This document shows, piece after piece, positions 19,182-27,415 of a DNA stretch of 64,000 nucleotides. The DNA is from Streptomyces megasporus. Lineage in GTDB: Bacteria > Actinomycetota > Actinomycetes > Streptomycetales > Streptomycetaceae. A program made the translations under genes and the position numbers. The stretch is taken from assembly GCF_000718985.1 (NCBI RefSeq), contig NZ_JODL01000008.1:91965-155964 (forward strand), given 5' to 3'. A model generated the notes under the pieces. It did not search any database. It saw nothing but the letters and a program-made list of their open reading frames with translations, and was not told the DNA's origin. Position 1 is the stretch's first letter. Each line of letters starts with the position of its first letter.

Positions 19182-20065
19182 CGGTGCGCGAGGTGAAGGA
19201 TCTGAGCGTCCCGGTGCGCGGGGGAGACCTGGCGGTCTCCGAGTGGCCCGGCGCCGGGGAGCCGGTGATCGCCCTGCACGGCATCACCTCCAACAGCCGG
19301 ATCTTCGGCGCCCTCGCCGACGCGCTGGGCGAGGACGTCCCGCTGCTCGCCCCGGACCTGCGGGGTCGGGCGGGCAGTGCCGGACTGCCGGGGCCGTACG
19401 GGCTCGCCGAACACGTCGAGGACGTCATCGCCCTGCTGGACCACCGGGGGCTGGAGCGGGCGGTGCTGGTCGGCCACTCCATGGGCGCCTTCGTCGCCGC
19501 CCTGACGGCGGCCCGCCGGCCCGACCGGGTCGCCGGGGCGGTGCTGGTCGACGGCGGCGTGGGCTTCCCCGCCCCCGAGGGCACGGACATCGACGAGCTG
19601 CTGGAGGCCGTGATCGGCCCGGCGATGCGGCGCCTGTCGATGACCTTCCCCGACCGGGACGCCTACCGGACGTTCTTCCGCGAGCACCCGGCCCTGGCCG
19701 CCCACTGGTGCGACGCCGTCCGGGCGCAGGTGGACCGCGACCTGGTGGGGGAGGCGCCGGAGATGCGCAGCAGTTGCGTCCTGGAGGCGATACGGGCCGA
19801 CGGCGCGGACGTCCTGGCCGACTCCGAGACCCTCGCGGCCGTGCGGACCGCCTCCGCGAAGGTGCCCATGGCGCTGCTGTGGGCCGAGCGGGGCATGCTC
19901 GACGAACCGCAGGGCCTGTACGACGAGGACCGTCTCGCGGCGGCCGAGCTGGACGGCACGGGGGTGACGGTCCGGTGCGTCCCCGACACCAACCACTACT
20001 CGATCATGCTGGCCCCGCACGCCACCGAGGCGATCCGCGCCGCCCTGGACACCGTGACACCGTGA
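19178..20065 (+). CDS. Alpha/beta hydrolase coupled to the importer
   Basis: This 295-aa alpha/beta-fold hydrolase has an oxyanion region [14 protein letters not shown], the nucleophile elbow GHSMGA (Ser in [11 protein letters not shown]), and a C-terminal catalytic His in [10 protein letters not shown]; an acid Asp is expected before it. It is cytoplasmic with no signal peptide. GTG 19178 overlaps the LivM stop by 4 bp. The tight coupling suggests that the enzyme acts on the imported compound, for example an ester or amide; this is inference. A short palindrome CACCGTG-a-CACGGTG (20058-20072) covers the stop codon and may be a weak terminator. Confidence 0.88.
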   Translation: MTVREVKDLSVPVRGGDLAVSEWPGAGEPVIALHGITSNSRIFGALADALGEDVPLLAPDLRGRAGSAGLPGPYGLAEHVEDVIALLDHRGLERAVLVGHSMGAFVAALTAARRPDRVAGAVLVDGGVGFPAPEGTDIDELLEAVIGPAMRRLSMTFPDRDAYRTFFREHPALAAHWCDAVRAQVDRDLVGEAPEMRSSCVLEAIRADGADVLADSETLAAVRTASAKVPMALLWAERGMLDEPQGLYDEDRLAAAELDGTGVTVRCVPDTNHYSIMLAPHATEAIRAALDTVTP

Positions 20066-20226
20066 CACGGTGGGGCGGCCGTCCGGCGGCCCGTGCCGGT
20101 GGAGCGGCCGGCCCTCCGTCGGCGCGGGAGGCTCCGCGCCCACCGCGCCGGCGGGCGCGGTCCGGGGCGTCTCACCGACCGGCCGTGCCGCGCTCGCCCC
20201 CCGGACGGTCGATTAGGCTCGGGCCC

Positions 20227-20985
20227 ATGGCCGACGCACCGTACAAGCTGATTCTCCTCCGCCACGGCGAGAGCGAGTGGAACGCGAAGAACCTGTTCAC
20301 CGGCTGGGTGGACGTCAACCTGACCGAGAAGGGCGAGAAGGAGGCGGCACGCGGCGGTGAGCTGCTGAAGGACGCCGGCCTGCTCCCCGACGTCGTGCAC
20401 ACCTCCGTCCAGAAGCGCGCCATCCGCACGGCCCAGCTCGCCCTGGAGGCCGCCGACCGCCTCTGGATTCCCGTCCGTCGCTCCTGGCGTCTCAACGAGC
20501 GCCACTACGGCGCGCTCCAGGGCAAGAACAAGGCGCAGATCCGCGAGGAGTTCGGCGAGGAGCAGTTCATGCAGTGGCGCCGCTCCTACGACGTCCCGCC
20601 GCCGGAGCTGGAGGACGGCGCCGAGTGGTCGCAGAGCGACGACCCGCGCTACGCGATGATCCCCAGCGAGCTGCGCCCGCGCACCGAGTGCCTCAAGGAC
20701 GTGGTCGCCCGCATGCTGCCGTACTGGTACGACGGCATCGTCCCGGACCTGCTGACCGGCCGCACGGTCCTGATCGCCGCGCACGGCAACAGCCTCCGCG
20801 CGCTGGTCAAGCACCTGGACAAGATCTCCGACGAGGAGATCTCGGGCCTCAACATCCCCACCGGCATCCCGCTCGCCTACGACCTGGACGCCGACTTCCA
20901 CCCGGTCAACCCGGGCGGCACCTACCTCGACCCGGAGGCGGCGAAGGCCGCGATCGAGGCGGTCAAGAACCAGGGCAAGAAGTAG
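20227..20985 (+). CDS. gpmA: 2,3-bisphosphoglycerate-dependent phosphoglycerate mutase
   Basis: This 252-aa glycolytic enzyme interconverts 3- and 2-phosphoglycerate. The catalytic phosphohistidine is H13 in [10 protein letters not shown]. The second His is in [17 protein letters not shown], and [17 protein letters not shown] and [16 protein letters not shown] are dPGM signatures. A -10-like TAGGCT (20214-20219) ends 7 nt before the ATG, so the mRNA is probably leaderless. A strong terminator follows at 21001. Confidence 0.97.
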   Translation: MADAPYKLILLRHGESEWNAKNLFTGWVDVNLTEKGEKEAARGGELLKDAGLLPDVVHTSVQKRAIRTAQLALEAADRLWIPVRRSWRLNERHYGALQGKNKAQIREEFGEEQFMQWRRSYDVPPPELEDGAEWSQSDDPRYAMIPSELRPRTECLKDVVARMLPYWYDGIVPDLLTGRTVLIAAHGNSLRALVKHLDKISDEEISGLNIPTGIPLAYDLDADFHPVNPGGTYLDPEAAKAAIEAVKNQGKK

Positions 20986-21000
20986 CCCGATCCCACGGAC

Positions 21001-21039
21001 GAGCCCCCTGCCAGTGGTTTTTCCGCTGGCAGGGGGCTC
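21001..21039 (+). terminator. gpmA terminator
   Basis: A perfect 14-bp stem GAGCCCCCTGCCAG / CTGGCAGGGGGCTC with an 11-nt loop (TGGTTTTTCCG) starts 15 bp after the gpmA stop. No U-run follows. It is the boundary between the gpmA core and the scarred segment downstream. Confidence 0.8.
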
Positions 21040-21089
21040 GTTGCGTCATTTGGGCCGCCCGGGGGCCGTCAGAGTCAGGGACGCTGGGC

Positions 21090-21263
21090 TCAGACGAGTC
21101 GGATGCGTGCCTCGAACGTGATCAGGAACGCTGCAAGCTCCATGACCGCAACAACGTGGGCAGGTACCGCAACCTGGAACGGTAGCGCAGCGACGCCAAC
21201 ACCGATCAGGGCGAACGGCAGCCCGCGGGGGGTTACCTCGACGGCCAGAGTCGGACGTACCAT
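21090..21263 (-). CDS. 57-aa hydrophobic small protein
   Basis: I do not recognise this short ORF. A near-ideal ribosome site AGGAGG sits 5 nt before ATG 21263 (reading on the minus strand). The predicted protein is hydrophobic over most of its length, with two possible membrane spans around LPFALIGVGVAALPF and VVAVMELAAFLITF, and ends in EARIRLV. Codon choice is normal for the genome. It lies beside repeats and a ruined integrase, so it could be a relic of a mobile element, for example a spread or holin-like protein, or a small membrane peptide of the host. Confidence 0.5.
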   Translation of the reverse strand: MVRPTLAVEVTPRGLPFALIGVGVAALPFQVAVPAHVVAVMELAAFLITFEARIRLV

Positions 21264-21482
21264 GGAGTCCTCCTTCGTGTGTTGCTTAATTGAACTTGGG
21301 TACCGCGAACGGAGAATCAGGCCGCCCCCTGGCCCGGGGGCGGCCTCTCGCGTCAGCGAAACTCTATGCTGCGTGACCGACGGGCACAAATCCCCTGCAT
21401 GGGAGGGGTGATCATGGTTCGGGTGGAGTATTCAATGCGTCCATCCCTGAGGTTTCGGAAGACTCCTGGACACTGTTTTATG

Positions 21483-21526
21483 CGCCGTCTGGCGTGTACG
21501 CCAGGCGGCGTACACGCCAGACGGCG
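21483..21526. repeat. 44-bp near-perfect palindrome
   Basis: Two perfect 20-bp arms (21483-21502 and 21507-21526) are separated by AGGC. Each arm itself contains GGCGT-NN-ACGCC, so the element is a double palindrome with four GGCGT/ACGCC boxes. No T-tract follows and no gene ends nearby, so it is not an ordinary terminator; a dimer-of-dimers protein site or a mobile-element end are alternatives. Confidence 0.85.
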
Positions 21527-21605
21527 TGCAGGTGGGAGGGGGTGGAGTGGGACCTGAGCGACTTATCCTCTCAGGCTTTAGGCCTGAATTCTGCGGTGGT
21601 TCTCC

Positions 21606-21730
21606 GGATAGTGGTTGGCGATAGATGCGCGGATAGTGGTTCGCAATATGTTTGTGGATAGCGATTGACGATAGATTCACGGATAGTGATTCGCGGTATG
21701 TTCGCGGGTAGCGGTTCGCAATAGATTCCG
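21606..21730. repeat. Five tandem 25-bp direct repeats
   Basis: Five units of exactly 25 bp run head to tail: 21606-21630, 21631-21655, 21656-21680, 21681-21705, 21706-21730. The consensus begins GGATAGTGGTTCGCAATAG. Units differ at a few positions and are clearly AT-richer than the surrounding DNA. There are no spacers. Iteron-like protein binding sites (replication initiator, partition or integrase arm sites) are plausible because the array adjoins a decayed integrase gene. Confidence 0.9.
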
Positions 21731-21759
21731 CTTGTGTTCCGAGGGGGTAGCGAGCTGTG

Positions 21760-22450
21760 TCATCTTCGGTCGAAGACTGAGGCCGCGGCCTTGCGTGTCC
21801 GCTCCCGGCTGGACGGCATCAGGTGCGCGTACAGCCGGAGCGGCAGCCCGGGGGCCGAGTGCCCCAGGTGCTCGGCGAGCGCCTTGACGCTCTCCCCGGC
21901 GTCCAGGAGCACGGAGGCGTAGAAGTGCCTCAGCGCATGCGTCCCGTCCTCCCGTGACGCCTTGTACGAATCGCCGCGCCCCGGCGTCGGGAACACACCG
22001 ACCGCAGCGAGCGCGGGCTTCCACACCTCATCGTTGAGCGGTTCCGCCAGATGTGACCGCCCATGGGAGCGGCGAGGACCAGCCGCTTGGTCACGAGCGG
22101 ACCGTTCGCGGTCTTCCACGGCAGTGTGATGTCCACCGGAGGGAACCGCCGCATGTGGGCGCGCAGGGTTTCCGCGACGGGCCGGGGAGGGGGACGTCAC
22201 GGAGCTTGCCGCCCTTGGGCGGAGCGAACACGGGCCTGCTGCGGCTCAGCTTGGGCTGCTGGACGACGTGCAGCGTGTCCGTCTCGAAGTCGATCGCGTC
22301 CACGGCCAGGTCGAGGATCTCCCCTTGCCGCAGTCCGCGCCGATGTCCACCATGGCCCGGTACCGCGTCAAAGGTGCGGGCATCGGGTGCCCGGTGCCGG
22401 CCGCGCCGCTCCGTGGATCTGTTGTGCATGGTCGGCGCCGGCAGGCCGGG
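21760..22450 (-). pseudogene. Tyrosine recombinase (integrase), frameshifted remnant
   Basis: Segments of a streptomycete element integrase are readable in three different minus-strand frames. From the 5' side these are LTRYRAMVDIGADCG, then GLRQGEILDLAVDAIDFETD and VFAPPKGGKLRDVPLP, then LPWKTANGPLVTKRLVLAAPMGG, and finally HALRHFYASVLLDAGESVKA with EHLGH and LRLYAHLMP, ending in TGA at 21760. At least three frameshifts separate them, and the N-terminal half is missing. The catalytic box R...HxLRH...H...Y is still recognisable. The gene cannot make a functional enzyme; it marks an old integrated element. Confidence 0.85.
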
Positions 22451-22693
22451 CTCTTGGCCATCGGCAGTGCCTGGCCGTTGGTTGGGTCCCGGACTGGTTA
22501 CCGGGCCGCCCCCAGACAGAGCCAGGGATGCAACCGCACTACAGAGTTGGATGCCTCGGATGCCGACCATGCTCCGGCGATCTTGGCCGGCCGCACTGAC
22601 ATGTGGCCTTGTCCTCGGCCCTGCGGGATCTTCGGGGGTTGTGGAGGGCGCGCCGGCCGTCCGTGTCCGGGTTCTGTCGTGCCCGGTGGGCTC

Positions 22694-23815
22694 TCATGGC
22701 GTCGGCGTCGGCGTCGGTGTCGGCGTCGGGTGTTCGGGACGGCCGACGGCGAGGAGGGCGACGTCGTCGCCGAGGTGGCCCGCGGTGTACCGGAACAGGT
22801 CGGCCGTCAGGGCGTCCAGCACGCGGTCCGGGTCCGGCGGGAGAGGGCGGGACAGTCGCGGGACCGGGTCGTAGAAGACCCCGCGGTGGTCGCGGGCCTC
22901 GGTGACACCGTCGGTGAACAACACCAGGACCGCCCCCTCGGGCAGGGTGTACCGGTCGATCGGGACGTCCGGGGGGCCGAGGTCCGCCAGGCCCAGCGGC
23001 AGTGACGGTGTGTCCGGTTCCAGCGGACGGACCCGACCGTGGTGGACCAGCAGCGGCGCCGGGTGTCCCCGGTTGGCCATGCGCAGGGTGGAGCCGTCGG
23101 CGGACAGCTCGGCGACGACGGCGGTGGCGAACCCCTCGGTCTCCGTCCCGCCCTCGACGACGTCGTGCTCCCGCACCCGCTCCTCCAGCCAGCGGACCAC
23201 GCCGGCCAGGTCCGGAGTGCGGAGGGCGGCCTCGTGGAAGGTGCCGAGCAGCCCGTTGACGGTTCTGACCGCGCCCAGGCCCTTGCCCCGGACATCGGCG
23301 ATCATCAGCCGGATGCCGTGGGGGGTGGCGTGGATCGCGTACAGGTCGCCCCCGATGGCGGCCTCCTTCGCGGCGGCCTCGTACCGGGCGGCCACGGTCA
23401 GCGGCCCCATCCGGCCGGGCGGAGAGGGAAGCACCGCGCGCTGGACGGCCTCGGCGACCTCGCGGGCGTTCTTCAACTGTTGCCGCTCGCGGGCCAGCAT
23501 CCGGTTGAAGCCCGCGGCCACGAGGGTCAGGGTGACGAAGGTGGAGAACGGGATGACCTCGTCGAGGCTGAACGGTTCCCTGCCCCTCACCAGCGGCAGG
23601 AGGAGCGCGGCGAGGAACGCCGCCACGCCGGTGGCGATCGTCCCGGCCAGGGAGAACCAGGGCGCGACCAGCACGGGAGTGGCCGCCAGCAGGGGAAACA
23701 CCCTCACGCCTCGCGGGGTGAGGAGGTCGAGGACGAACACGCCGAGGATCAGCGTGGCAGGCAGCCATCGAAGCCGCCGCCTCTCAGCGGGCGGGGACGC
23801 GTGGGTGGAGCCCAT
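22694..23815 (-). CDS. Membrane-anchored PP2C/SpoIIE-type serine phosphatase
   Basis: This 373-aa protein has three or four N-terminal membrane spans (about residues 15-110, for example LPATLILGVFVLDLL and TIATGVAAFLAALLLPLV). A linker helix LARERQQLKNAREVAEAVQRAVLP follows, then a PP2C domain. Metal-binding motifs are present: GGDLYAIHATPHGIRLMIADVRGKG, LFTDGVTEARD and GDDVALLAV. Such proteins dephosphorylate anti-anti-sigma factors, but no sigma-regulator gene is adjacent. The C-terminus ends in a Pro-Thr repeat encoded by a hexamer microsatellite (22701-22730). ATG 23815 is chosen because the first membrane segment follows; the ribosome site is weak. Confidence 0.88.
   Translation of the reverse strand: MGSTHASPPAERRRLRWLPATLILGVFVLDLLTPRGVRVFPLLAATPVLVAPWFSLAGTIATGVAAFLAALLLPLVRGREPFSLDEVIPFSTFVTLTLVAAGFNRMLARERQQLKNAREVAEAVQRAVLPSPPGRMGPLTVAARYEAAAKEAAIGGDLYAIHATPHGIRLMIADVRGKGLGAVRTVNGLLGTFHEAALRTPDLAGVVRWLEERVREHDVVEGGTETEGFATAVVAELSADGSTLRMANRGHPAPLLVHHGRVRPLEPDTPSLPLGLADLGPPDVPIDRYTLPEGAVLVLFTDGVTEARDHRGVFYDPVPRLSRPLPPDPDRVLDALTADLFRYTAGHLGDDVALLAVGRPEHPTPTPTPTPTP
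22701..22730. repeat. Hexamer microsatellite (GTCGGN)5
   Basis: Five consecutive hexamers GTCGGC/T/G lie at the 3' end of the phosphatase gene and encode its Pro-Thr tail. Such a tract can change copy number by slippage, altering only tail length because the unit is two codons. Confidence 0.75.
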
Positions 23816-24526
23816 TCTTCTGCGTTTCTGATTGGCCGGGTGTTCATGGACAGGCGATCCGAGTCTCAGTCTGTGCCGAATCCTCGACCGCAGCGACCGG
23901 AACGGCGCCTTGCCGGGGGCCGTACCGCGGCCGGTACGGGGCTGCCCCGTCGACCGCCTCCGTCCGATGGCGTCCCCGCAGGTGCCGGCCTCCACACCCG
24001 TTCGGTTCGGTGCGCCGGCGGCGACCACGCCGCGCCGCCGGACGGCCCCGACCGCGGGTGAACGGCCTTGGGCACACCCCGCGCCGTGCGGTCCGGAACA
24101 TCTCCGAAACTTTCGGTGTCGGGTCATCGGTTTTCGATCTTCGAATCGGGATCTCTGCCGGCAGATCTCGAGCTCGATCGGTCGGGCGCGACGATGACCT
24201 GGAGAAACGCGGTGCCGGTGAATCTCGGCTCGCAAAGGGGTTTCCGCAATCATTGCGGAAACTGTTGACAAGCCGGCGGGGTCGGGCCAACCTGTCGCCA
24301 TCGACAGCCCCATCACTGTCGGTCCGGACCACCACGCACCGGGTCACCCGCGTGACGTGGTCCTTCGGTCGTCGGCCGGACGACGACCGACCGAGTTCCA
24401 CCGAGCTCCACCGAGTTCCACCGTGTTACACGGCGCCGACGCACGTCGGCGTCACCCTGGCCGCCGACAGGCCCACCGGGTCATGACGCGCGCCTGGCTT
24501 CCCGCCAACCCCCACGAGGAGGAAGC
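23816..24526. promoter_or_regulatory. Control region upstream of the GH11 xylanase
   Basis: This 711-bp stretch has no gene I can support. It contains CCGAAA-c-TTTCGG (24104-24116), a perfect 21-bp palindrome TTTCCGCAAT-c-ATTGCGGAAA (24241-24261), and directly after it a -35-like TTGACA (24265-24270). A weak -10 CAACCT is at 24288-24293. A 10-bp tandem repeat, unit CGAGTTCCAC, covers 24392-24431. The first palindrome resembles the CGAAA-N-TTTCG elements reported upstream of streptomycete xylanase genes (from memory). The second overlaps the promoter and is a good operator candidate. Confidence 0.6.
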
Positions 24527-25216
24527 ATGCACGAGGACAACGCTCCCGCCCGCCCGATGAGCCGCCGGCTCTTCGTCGGAAGCGCCGGCGCAGTGGCGCT
24601 GGGCGCGTCCGCCGGACTGTTGCTGCCCGGCACCGCACACGCCCAGACGGTCACCTCGAACCAGACCGGCAACCACAACGGCTTCTACTACTCGTTCTGG
24701 ACCGACGCTCCCGGAACGGTCTCCATGACCATGGGGTCCGGTGGCAACTACAGCACCTCGTGGCGCAACACCGGGAACTTCGTCTGCGGCAAGGGCTGGA
24801 GCTACGGCGGACGCAGGACCGTGTACTACTCGGGCAGCTTCAACCCGTCCGGCAACGGTTACCTGTGTCTCTACGGGTGGACGTCGAACCCGCTGGTGGA
24901 GTACTACATCGTCGACAACTGGGGCACCTACCGGCCCACGGGTGAGTACCGGGGCACGGTCCACAGCGACGGCGGCACGTACGACATCTACAAGACGACG
25001 CGGTACAACGCCCCCTCGGTCGAGGGCACCCGGACGTTCGACCAGTACTGGAGCGTCCGGCAGTCGAAGAAGACGGGCGGAACCATCACCACCGGCAACC
25101 ACTTCGACGCGTGGTCCCGCGCCGGGATGCGGCTGGGCAGCTTCAACTACTACATGATCATGGCGACGGAGGGCTACCAGAGCAGCGGGAACTCCAACAT
25201 CACGGTGAGCGGGTGA
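24527..25216 (+). CDS. Secreted GH11 endo-1,4-beta-xylanase
   Basis: This 229-aa GH11 xylanase hydrolyses beta-1,4 bonds in xylan outside the cell. The signal region contains a twin-arginine motif [10 protein letters not shown] and cleaves near AHAQ, so export is probably through Tat. Catalytic glutamates are E125 in [13 protein letters not shown] and E215 in [10 protein letters not shown]. The beta-jelly-roll marks [15 protein letters not shown] and [14 protein letters not shown] are present. The enzyme has no linker or carbohydrate-binding module, so it is the short single-domain type. A GAGGAGGAAG ribosome site precedes the ATG. A hairpin terminator lies 107 bp downstream. Confidence 0.96.
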   Translation: MHEDNAPARPMSRRLFVGSAGAVALGASAGLLLPGTAHAQTVTSNQTGNHNGFYYSFWTDAPGTVSMTMGSGGNYSTSWRNTGNFVCGKGWSYGGRRTVYYSGSFNPSGNGYLCLYGWTSNPLVEYYIVDNWGTYRPTGEYRGTVHSDGGTYDIYKTTRYNAPSVEGTRTFDQYWSVRQSKKTGGTITTGNHFDAWSRAGMRLGSFNYYMIMATEGYQSSGNSNITVSG

Positions 25217-25322
25217 GAAACCCGTCCGTGGAGGGGACCGTCGTCGTCCTCGACGGAACCGAGGTCCGTCCGGCGGTCCCTCACGGGGGGAGCTGACCCC
25301 GGACAGCCGGAACACCGCACCT

Positions 25323-25353
25323 GTGGCGCGGCGGCCGATGGCCGTCGCGCCAC
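25323..25353 (+). terminator. Xylanase terminator
   Basis: A 14-bp stem (25323-25336 with 25340-25353, one G-T mismatch) with a 3-nt loop is followed by a pyrimidine-rich TTCCGTTTCCC stretch. It is the first strong hairpin after the xylanase stop. Confidence 0.6.
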
Positions 25354-26038
25354 TTCCGTTTCCCGGCGGTTCCCGGCCGCGTCCCCGGTCGCGCGCTCGG
25401 CGGGCGTCCGGACGCACCGGCGGGGATGGCGATGGGCTTCGACGACGTCCCCGCTCCCGCGCGGCATGCGAAAGACCTACGAGACGGGCTCCCTGCGCCG
25501 GTATTGTCCGGATCAGGTGATGGAGGTCGCTCTCCGGTCTCTCGACCTTCGAGCCTCTCAGCCCGACCGTCGACGTCGGCCTCAGCGGGAGCCACAGCTT
25601 TCCGCCAAAGTCGGCTACTCCGGTCGAACTCCCTCGCTCGTCCCGTAGGCCCAATCTCATATTAACTCTTCGGAACGGCCGCGAAAGGCCCAAAGAGGAA
25701 AAATATCGACAATCCCGCAGGGTTTCTCCTGTCGATCGCTTTCCGTGTCAATCGGGATACGCAGGGCGTGGAACGGGTCCGTCGTGAGGTGGATCGGGTG
25801 TCGCGCGGGTGCCCCTCCGTCGTCCGCGCGCCGACTCGCCCGGTATCCGGGCATCGGACTCGGTTGTGTATCAGTCGGTGCACGAGGGGCGCCGAGGTGC
25901 CAACCAGGCGTTACGTTTCAGCCGCTCTGTGGCGGCTTCTGTCGGAACGCCACGCCCTGGTCTCCTGTCCGGTCCCGGTGCGGTGTTCCACGAACGCCGA
26001 CGTGGAGAGCGGTACCGGTTCGGTTGAGGAGAGGCGCG
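25354..26038. other. Gene-poor region before the sugar-binding lipoprotein
   Basis: This 685-bp stretch has no supportable gene; short frames on both strands lack ribosome sites and family features. A relatively AT-rich patch (about 25655-25745, including GAGGAAAAATATCGAC) interrupts the GC-rich background and is the likely promoter area of the downstream lipoprotein gene. The end carries GAGGAGAGG, the ribosome site for the ATG at 26039. Confidence 0.4.
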
Positions 26039-27325
26039 ATGCGACGAAGACGGTTCCTGGGCCTGGCGTCGGGCTTGGCGGGATCCATCGCATGGACGGC
26101 GACGGGGTGCGGGGGCAGCGGGACGGCCCGGTCCGACGGCTCCACCCTGAAGGTGATCGTGACGGACCACGGAGACGCCGAGGGGGACGACGTCACCCGG
26201 GAGTACTGGGACGGGCTGGTCGACTCCTTCCGGGAAGAGCATCCGGACATCGAGGTCGAGGTCTCCGTCCACCCCGCGAGGGTGGCCGAGCAGAAGGTGG
26301 CCGAGGCGGTCGGCAAGGGGGAGCCGCCGGACATCGCGCAACTCGGTTCCTTCGCCGGCCACGCCGCCGCCGGCAGGCTCCACCCGGTGAACGAGGTGCT
26401 GTCCATCCCGGTGCAGGCCGACTTCGTCCCGGCCCTGGCCTCGGCGGGCGAGCTGCGCCACGTGCAGTACGCGCTGCCGTTCGCCGCCAACCTCCAACTA
26501 CTCTTCTACAACAAGGAGCTGTTCGCCGCGGCGGGGCTGGACCCGGACCGGCCGCCCCGCACCTGGGAGGAGTTGCGAGGGGCCGCCGTCGCGCTCCGGG
26601 ACAGCGGTGTCGACGTCCCCTACGGGCTCGCGTTCGGCGCCAGGGACGCCCACACCGAGGCCATGGCGTGGATGCTGGGCAACGGCGGCGGCTTCACCGG
26701 GGAGGGCGGCCTGTACGCCCTCGCCACCTCGGAGAACGTCCAGACCCTGACGTGGCTCCGCGACGAACTCGTCGGCCGGGGGCTGACCACCGCCGACCCC
26801 TCCCTCACCAGCCGTCGGGCCCTCTCCGACATGTTCGTGGAGGGGAAGGTGGGCATGCTCACCGGCAGCCTGTCGCTGATGCGGCGGGCCGAGGACGGGA
26901 AGCTCGACCACGGAACGGCTCCGCTGCCCGGCCGGCGGGGGCCGTCACGGACCTCCCTGGGGTCCGCCCAGTGGATGTTCGCGTTCCGCAGGGAGGGCAA
27001 CCACGAGGCGGTCGGGGCGTTCCTCGACCACGTCTACGCCGAGGAGCACCACTACCGGTTCGCCGACCGTCACACCACACTGCCGGTCACGGTGTCGGCG
27101 ACGGAACGGATGCGGGGCGACGCGCGGCACAAGCGGGTGCGGCCCTTCCTGAACCGACTCGGGGCGGCCGAGTTCCACCCGTGGCACAAGGTCTCCTGGG
27201 CCGTGGTCGGCGAGGAGATCCGGGAGAACATCGGCCGGGCCGTCCTGCCCGGAGGCGACCCCGCGAGCGTGCTCGACGCGCTCCAGCGCACGGCGGAGAA
27301 GGAGGAGGCCGCACGGGAACGGTGA
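26039..27325 (+). CDS. Orphan CUT1-type ABC sugar-binding lipoprotein
   Basis: This 428-aa family 1 extracellular solute-binding protein has an N-terminus RRRRFLGLASG that is Tat-like, and Cys24 in ATGC is the likely lipidation site. Family marks are VTREYWDGLVDSFREEHPDIEVEV, GEPPDIAQLGSFAGHAAAGRLHPV, LPFAANLQLLFYNKELFAAAGLDPDRPPRTWEEL and MFVEGKVGMLTGS. ATG 26039 has a GAGGAGAGG site. No permease gene is adjacent, so it is an orphan receptor; a partner may be encoded elsewhere and powered by MsiK (41.3 kb). The xylanase upstream suggests xylo-oligosaccharides as a possible ligand, but that is only context. Confidence 0.85.
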   Translation: MRRRRFLGLASGLAGSIAWTATGCGGSGTARSDGSTLKVIVTDHGDAEGDDVTREYWDGLVDSFREEHPDIEVEVSVHPARVAEQKVAEAVGKGEPPDIAQLGSFAGHAAAGRLHPVNEVLSIPVQADFVPALASAGELRHVQYALPFAANLQLLFYNKELFAAAGLDPDRPPRTWEELRGAAVALRDSGVDVPYGLAFGARDAHTEAMAWMLGNGGGFTGEGGLYALATSENVQTLTWLRDELVGRGLTTADPSLTSRRALSDMFVEGKVGMLTGSLSLMRRAEDGKLDHGTAPLPGRRGPSRTSLGSAQWMFAFRREGNHEAVGAFLDHVYAEEHHYRFADRHTTLPVTVSATERMRGDARHKRVRPFLNRLGAAEFHPWHKVSWAVVGEEIRENIGRAVLPGGDPASVLDALQRTAEKEEAARER

Positions 27326-27334
27326 CACCGAGCG

Positions 27335-27376
27335 GCCGAGGGGCCCGACCGCCGGTGTGCGGCCGGGCCCCTCGGC
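27335..27376 (+). terminator. Terminator after sugar-binding gene
   Basis: A perfect 13-bp stem GCCGAGGGGCCCG / CGGGCCCCTCGGC closes a 16-nt loop 10 bp after the lipoprotein stop. It lies between convergent genes and may work in both directions. Confidence 0.7.
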
Positions 27377-27415
27377 GCCTTGCTCCGTTGCTCCGTCGTC
27401 TCCTCGGGCGGGCGG

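Noticed and set aside
21606..21730. CRISPR array interpretation of the 25-bp repeats
   Set aside because: The repeats are contiguous without unique spacers, and no cas genes are present.
24010..24486. 158-aa plus-strand ORF upstream of the xylanase
   Set aside because: No ribosome site, biased shadow-like composition, and it overlaps palindromes and the promoter region.
25657..25883. 65- and 73-aa minus-strand ORFs before the sugar-binding gene
   Set aside because: No ribosome site or recognisable features; they lie in the AT-richer promoter-like patch.
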